A stretch of DNA of 18,970 nt from Acidobacteria bacterium CG_4_9_14_3_um_filter_49_7 (lineage in GTDB: Bacteria > Acidobacteriota > Holophagae > Thermotomaculales > Thermotomaculaceae). Under the pieces are notes generated by a model. It was not told the origin of the DNA. It worked only from the letters and a program-made list of their open reading frames with translations, and did no database searches. A program made the translations under genes and the position numbers. Location of the stretch: the NCBI GenBank assembly GCA_002789615.1, contig PFTO01000016.1, forward strand, positions 1 through 18,970, given 5' to 3'. Shown here piece by piece: positions 15,230-18,970 of this stretch (positions are counted from its first letter, which is position 1; every line of letters begins with the position of its first letter).

Positions 15230-18040
15230 CTAGTTGATTTTCTTGGCGACGTCCCTGAATTTCGGTGCGATATCGTATATTCGCTGGTAAAATTCTTTCG
15301 ACCGGTCGACCTGGCCGGCGGCTTCCAGCACACGCCCCGCTTCATAAAGAAGGGGTTTGATGTCCCGGCCGTCTGATTCGGCACGGCTGACACCACTTTG
15401 CAACCATTCCAGTGCCTGGTCGACTTCTCCAAGTTCGTCGTAAACATTTGCAATCATGAAGCAGCAATCAAGGAATCGTCCGTCATCGTGGGACGCCTTT
15501 GCGAACTCTTCGATTGATTCATTGTTGAGGCCCATTTCTTTATACGCGATTCCAAGGTTATAATGGGTTTCGTAATCTTCCTGGTCAATCTGTTGTTCCA
15601 CACCTTTCTTGAATTCAGAGAACAATTCGTCCAATGACTTAACCTGTTCTGTGGCCTGTTTATCTGTAAGTTCTGTATTGTCTGAGAACATCTCCAGGTC
15701 CTCTCCGAATTCTGCCTGAAGGTCGATGAACTCATCCTGAAGCAGGTCCTCCAGTGGAGCCTGGGTGCTTTCCTTAGCGCCAAGTTCCATGGAAACAGCG
15801 GTTTCCACTTCCCGCTTCACCTTCTCCAGATCCGGGTGGCCGGCGTGGTCAAGCTCGAGCGTGCGGACGACGTCCCGAGCTTCCTCAACCATGTTCTGGG
15901 ACAGGTAGAAGTCCACTTCCTGCAATTCGTCGGTGAGATCTGCCTCCGTTCCGGTGACCCTTGTAGGACCAGTTTCTTTTTCCTCTTTGACTTCTTCAAG
16001 ATCGAGTCCGACATCGTTGAAATCAGGCAGCGCGTGTTCTTCTGAGGTCATCGTGTCAAGAATGACGCTGTCTTCCTCCGTCAGTTCCATACCTTCCGAT
16101 TCTTCCAGCTCAAGCAAAGACTCGTCAACATCCATATCTCCGATGTCCAGCGTGTCAAACGGAGCCGCTTCCGAGAGGTCCATTGTGTTGTGGGGCAATT
16201 CCAGTTCAATCTCTTTGGAGGGTGCAGATATTAGTTCCCCTGCGGTTGCTTCATCTACACTTTCCCCAAACAGGACGTCTTCTGACACAGAGCCCTGATC
16301 CTCTTCCCCATGGCTGAAATCGTCCATATCTTTGGCATCAATTTCCACCGATTCCGAAATAGATTCAATCTGGCCGGAATCCAGCAGGGAAGGTTCTTCC
16401 AGATCAGATAGCTCCAGAAAGGTCATGCCCTCGTCTGCATCCAGGCTGTCGTCCAGTTGTTGAGTGGCCAGCATTTTTCTCAGATAGGAAGAAGAACCCG
16501 GCAAGAGGCGGTCAGATTTGTCCAGGAATGTCTCGGCTTTTTCCGGTTTCCCCTTTTTCAGATAGGTTTCTGCCATGCTCAGATAGCATTTGGACGCCTT
16601 GGCGATTTCTCCCCTCTCAATACACAATTCTGAGAATATGCGATTAGCCCTGACATCAAAGGGGTTTTGCTGAAGGAGCTTGCTGAGCAATTTGTATGCT
16701 TTCTTTTTCAGTCCGTATTCCACATACATCTCGGCTTCGGCAACGGAGCCCCGAACCTGTTGCCGGGTTTCCTCCATGTCCAGACCTTCCGGTTCAGTAT
16801 CTTCAGCAGCTTCCCCGGCAGCGGTCTCAGTGTCGCCGTCCGGTTTTTCATCCATTGCAAAACTGCTTCCCAGATCCTTGAGTGCCGACTTGTAATCGTA
16901 ATTCATGGGATCCAGCTGGACCAATTGCTTCAATGCCTTTTCCGCGCCCGTTTCATTCCCATCTAATTTGTAAGCGTTGGCCAGTTTTTCAAGGGCCGAA
17001 ATCTGGAAAACCTTCTCACCTTTTTTTTCGTAGATAATGGCAAGTTTCTGGATTGCCGGTGCAAAATGTTCTGCTTTGGCGGTGATGGTTTTCAACAGGG
17101 AGATCGCATCGTCGTATTCCTCATTTCGAACCCGACGATCCAGAAGAGGCTGCGTCGCTTTCCATGCCTTTGCATATTGCTTCTTATCCAGAAAGCGGGC
17201 CACCAGTTCCCGCAGAGCCTTATCCCGCGTGCTGTCAATCTGGAAAACCTGACTCAGGAGCTTCAAAGCCCCGTCGAAGTCTCCTTTTTCCATCTTGATA
17301 TCACCCAGGAGTTCCATAATCATAGGGTTTCGGGTGAATCGGGAAGACGCGGCCTCAAGGATCCTTTCCGCTTTTTCCAGTTCACCCTTCAGCACCAGGA
17401 CTTTGGCCAGCGTTATGTCAACCACCGGGTCAGGAATGTCCAGCTTGCGTGTTTTCAGCAGAATTTTTTCCGCCTCATCCAGTTTTCCCTTATCCCGGAG
17501 CGTTTTGGCCAGGGTAATAAGCTGTTCGATTGCTTCCTGCTGCATTCCCTCGGAATTAAATAATTCCGCCAGCTTCATTCGAGAACCGACATTGTCGGGG
17601 TCCATGTCCACAATTTTTCGGTAGGATTCCAATGCCCGCTTGGTCAGTCCTTCCTTACGGTATTTTTCGGCGATTTCCAGATATTGCCGTTTGGCATCCT
17701 GAACCATGCCCTCCTGGGTATACAGTTCGGCCAGTTGTTCGAGGGCTCGGATATTTTCCTTATCCATTCTGAGGATCTTCTTCAGGATTGCGATCGCCTT
17801 GGTGAAGAACCCCTCTCTGATGTAGTGATCTACACTCTTCTGGAAATATTCAATGGCACTTTCCCGGTTCCCCATCTGGGCAAAAAGATCCCCGATCTTG
17901 TTGATGATGTTCACCAAATCCATGTCATCCGGAGAATCCTGAACATACCGCAACAATTCATCAATTGCCGGTTTCAACTTCTTTTGCCGGATGAACTTGT
18001 CTGCTTTTTCGAGAATCTTACTTTTCTTTACTGATGCCAT
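15230..18040 (-). CDS. Large tetratricopeptide-repeat protein with acidic linker
   Basis: The 936-residue protein has no signal peptide and is probably cytoplasmic. Residues 1 to about 390 form consecutive TPR-like helix pairs (for example ALEQLAELYTQEGMVQDAKRQYLEIAEKY). A short acidic stretch (about 392-425) leads to more TPRs (about 430-530). Residues about 540-700 are very rich in Glu, Asp and Ser. A C-terminal TPR block (about 800-936) begins with DELFSEFKKGVEQQI and DYETHYNLGIAYKEMGL, a pattern recurring in long TPR proteins of several phyla. TPR arrays bind partner proteins; the specific role is unknown. It has its own promoter and lies downstream of the MBL gene. Confidence 0.88.
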   Translation of the reverse strand: MASVKKSKILEKADKFIRQKKLKPAIDELLRYVQDSPDDMDLVNIINKIGDLFAQMGNRESAIEYFQKSVDHYIREGFFTKAIAILKKILRMDKENIRALEQLAELYTQEGMVQDAKRQYLEIAEKYRKEGLTKRALESYRKIVDMDPDNVGSRMKLAELFNSEGMQQEAIEQLITLAKTLRDKGKLDEAEKILLKTRKLDIPDPVVDITLAKVLVLKGELEKAERILEAASSRFTRNPMIMELLGDIKMEKGDFDGALKLLSQVFQIDSTRDKALRELVARFLDKKQYAKAWKATQPLLDRRVRNEEYDDAISLLKTITAKAEHFAPAIQKLAIIYEKKGEKVFQISALEKLANAYKLDGNETGAEKALKQLVQLDPMNYDYKSALKDLGSSFAMDEKPDGDTETAAGEAAEDTEPEGLDMEETRQQVRGSVAEAEMYVEYGLKKKAYKLLSKLLQQNPFDVRANRIFSELCIERGEIAKASKCYLSMAETYLKKGKPEKAETFLDKSDRLLPGSSSYLRKMLATQQLDDSLDADEGMTFLELSDLEEPSLLDSGQIESISESVEIDAKDMDDFSHGEEDQGSVSEDVLFGESVDEATAGELISAPSKEIELELPHNTMDLSEAAPFDTLDIGDMDVDESLLELEESEGMELTEEDSVILDTMTSEEHALPDFNDVGLDLEEVKEEKETGPTRVTGTEADLTDELQEVDFYLSQNMVEEARDVVRTLELDHAGHPDLEKVKREVETAVSMELGAKESTQAPLEDLLQDEFIDLQAEFGEDLEMFSDNTELTDKQATEQVKSLDELFSEFKKGVEQQIDQEDYETHYNLGIAYKEMGLNNESIEEFAKASHDDGRFLDCCFMIANVYDELGEVDQALEWLQSGVSRAESDGRDIKPLLYEAGRVLEAAGQVDRSKEFYQRIYDIAPKFRDVAKKIN

Positions 18041-18067
18041 ACCTTTCCCTTGTTTAGAACAGATGAA

Positions 18068-18096
18068 AATATAACATAACCCACTGTTGCGGTCAA
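18068..18096 (-). promoter_or_regulatory. Sigma-70-type promoter for the TPR gene
   Basis: TTGACC (18096-18091) and TATATT (18073-18068) are separated by 17 bases, and TGT precedes the -10 as an extended element. The start site would be near 18061, about 20 bases before the ATG, which has GGGAAAGG as ribosome site. Confidence 0.75.
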
Positions 18097-18127
18097 TGGA
18101 GACTCACAAAAAAGAAAACATGTTTTG

Positions 18128-18925
18128 TTATGAGGAGCGGTGTTGTCGGCGGTCTTTTCTTATTTCCGGACCAATTGCAGTGAAAGGAGCGAGACGTTGA
18201 AACATCGGATTGTTTATTTCCCCGATCTGTTTTTCCATCGTCTTCATCAGCGTGAAAAAATCAATTGAAGAGAGTTTCCCCCCGTGGGCAAGGAGGAGCG
18301 TGTCCGCTTTCAGTTCAGCGAGGCGATTCAAAGAAGACCTCATTCTATCTGGAAAGGGAATGGGGAAAGGTAACATGAACTTCCCATTCATGAACAATAC
18401 CATGTCTGCTGCATAAAAAACCGATTCACGGCCGTTGAAAAGGCAACTGTCAAACAAAGTATGACCCGGAAGAACCAGTACTCTCCAATCCGGGAATCCG
18501 GGCAAAACATCGCCATCCTTCAGTGGGAATTCCGGTCGTATTCTCCGCGAATATCTGACCGATTCCCGTTTCTTGCCGTTTCTTCTGGCTGAAAACTGGG
18601 CCAGAAGCCGATCAACGCGGTTCTGAAGCCATCCACGCCATCCCCTGTACCAGTTGTCAACAAGGTGATGGGCAGCGATTGGAATACCAAATTTCTTTCT
18701 CAGAATCGGAGCGCCTCCCGCATGGTCCGGGTGCATATGGCTGACCAGCATCAGGTGAAGGTCCTCCATGGGGCGGTGCAGGGTTCCGGTAATAAAATCC
18801 TCAATCCGTTTGGCATCGCCCCGGCATCCCCCGTCCAGCAGCAAAAGACCTTCTTCCGATTCCACCAGAAAGATTGATGCGATGTAGCCCTCTATTTCAT
18901 GAATAGTGAATGAATGCTCACTCAT
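18128..18925 (-). CDS. Metallo-beta-lactamase-fold hydrolase
   Basis: The 265-residue protein has the MBL metal ligands in order: SHMHPDHAGG (HxHxDH), PGHT, the Asp of YAADMVLF and a final LLAHGG. These bind two metal ions and activate water. A Trp/Arg-rich insert (about 90-128) between the first two motifs is basic and may shape the substrate pocket or contact membrane. This superfamily includes glyoxalase II-like, lactonase and nuclease members, and the substrate here cannot be assigned. No clear ribosome site precedes ATG 18925. The TPR gene follows 87 bases later but has its own promoter. Confidence 0.9.
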   Translation of the reverse strand: MSEHSFTIHEIEGYIASIFLVESEEGLLLLDGGCRGDAKRIEDFITGTLHRPMEDLHLMLVSHMHPDHAGGAPILRKKFGIPIAAHHLVDNWYRGWRGWLQNRVDRLLAQFSARRNGKKRESVRYSRRIRPEFPLKDGDVLPGFPDWRVLVLPGHTLFDSCLFNGRESVFYAADMVLFMNGKFMLPFPIPFPDRMRSSLNRLAELKADTLLLAHGGKLSSIDFFTLMKTMEKQIGEINNPMFQRLAPFTAIGPEIRKDRRQHRSS

Positions 18926-18970
18926 GTCAACAGTATATCTGACCTGATGGAAAAGTTCCAGACCCGAATC

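Noticed and set aside
15209..15230. TTGAAT/ATTCAA inverted repeat after the TPR stop as terminator
   Set aside because: Six A-T-rich pairs with a 10-base loop and no T-run.
18115..18126. AAAACATGTTTT palindrome followed by a T-run after the MBL gene as a terminator
   Set aside because: The stem would be four or five A-U pairs, too weak to call.

Overview
The window is about 19 kb of dense, moderately GC-rich bacterial chromosome. The organism is Gram-negative: it encodes a TonB-dependent outer-membrane receptor. The mix of a long acidic TPR scaffold, a free-standing methylmalonyl-CoA mutase large subunit and a UbiA/DprE-type cluster is compatible with Acidobacteriota or a related uncultured phylum. 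That placement is a guess from gene style and was not tested. No rRNA, tRNA, phage or IS element was found.

Plus strand (1-5892). The window opens inside a gamma-glutamyltranspeptidase gene (1-1215), followed by an MFS efflux-type transporter (1285-2517). Next come remnants of a lipid-linked pentose pathway: a UbiA-type phosphoribosyltransferase fused by deletion to the tail of a DprE1-like oxidase, a DprE2-like reductase with its middle missing and a frame change, an intact HAD-IB phosphatase, and a membrane glycosyltransferase with an in-frame TGA. Three of these four loci are broken and most of a fifth gene is gone, so the pathway appears to be decaying.

Minus strand (18925 down to 5996). 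In transcription order: an MBL-fold hydrolase; a 936-residue TPR protein with its own good promoter; a TPP riboswitch with a terminator; a TonB-dependent receptor; thiamine pyrophosphokinase; an SSS-family symporter; a PLP aminotransferase with a structured leader; phosphate acetyltransferase; and methylmalonyl-CoA mutase large subunit. Receptor, kinase and symporter form a thiamine salvage unit: outer-membrane uptake, inner-membrane uptake and trapping as TPP. TPP would switch it off through a 9-nt sequence present both in the aptamer's 3' strand and in the terminator.

Between genes lies a system of short dispersed repeats: heptamer arrays (GAACACx) behind a CCCTTTCCGG-like box, hexamer arrays (GGAGTA-like) and CCATCAC-type heptamers. 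Two hexamer copies extend into near-identical extended -10 promoters in front of the aminotransferase and pta genes. These repeats and the structured leader are the parts least explained by known families.
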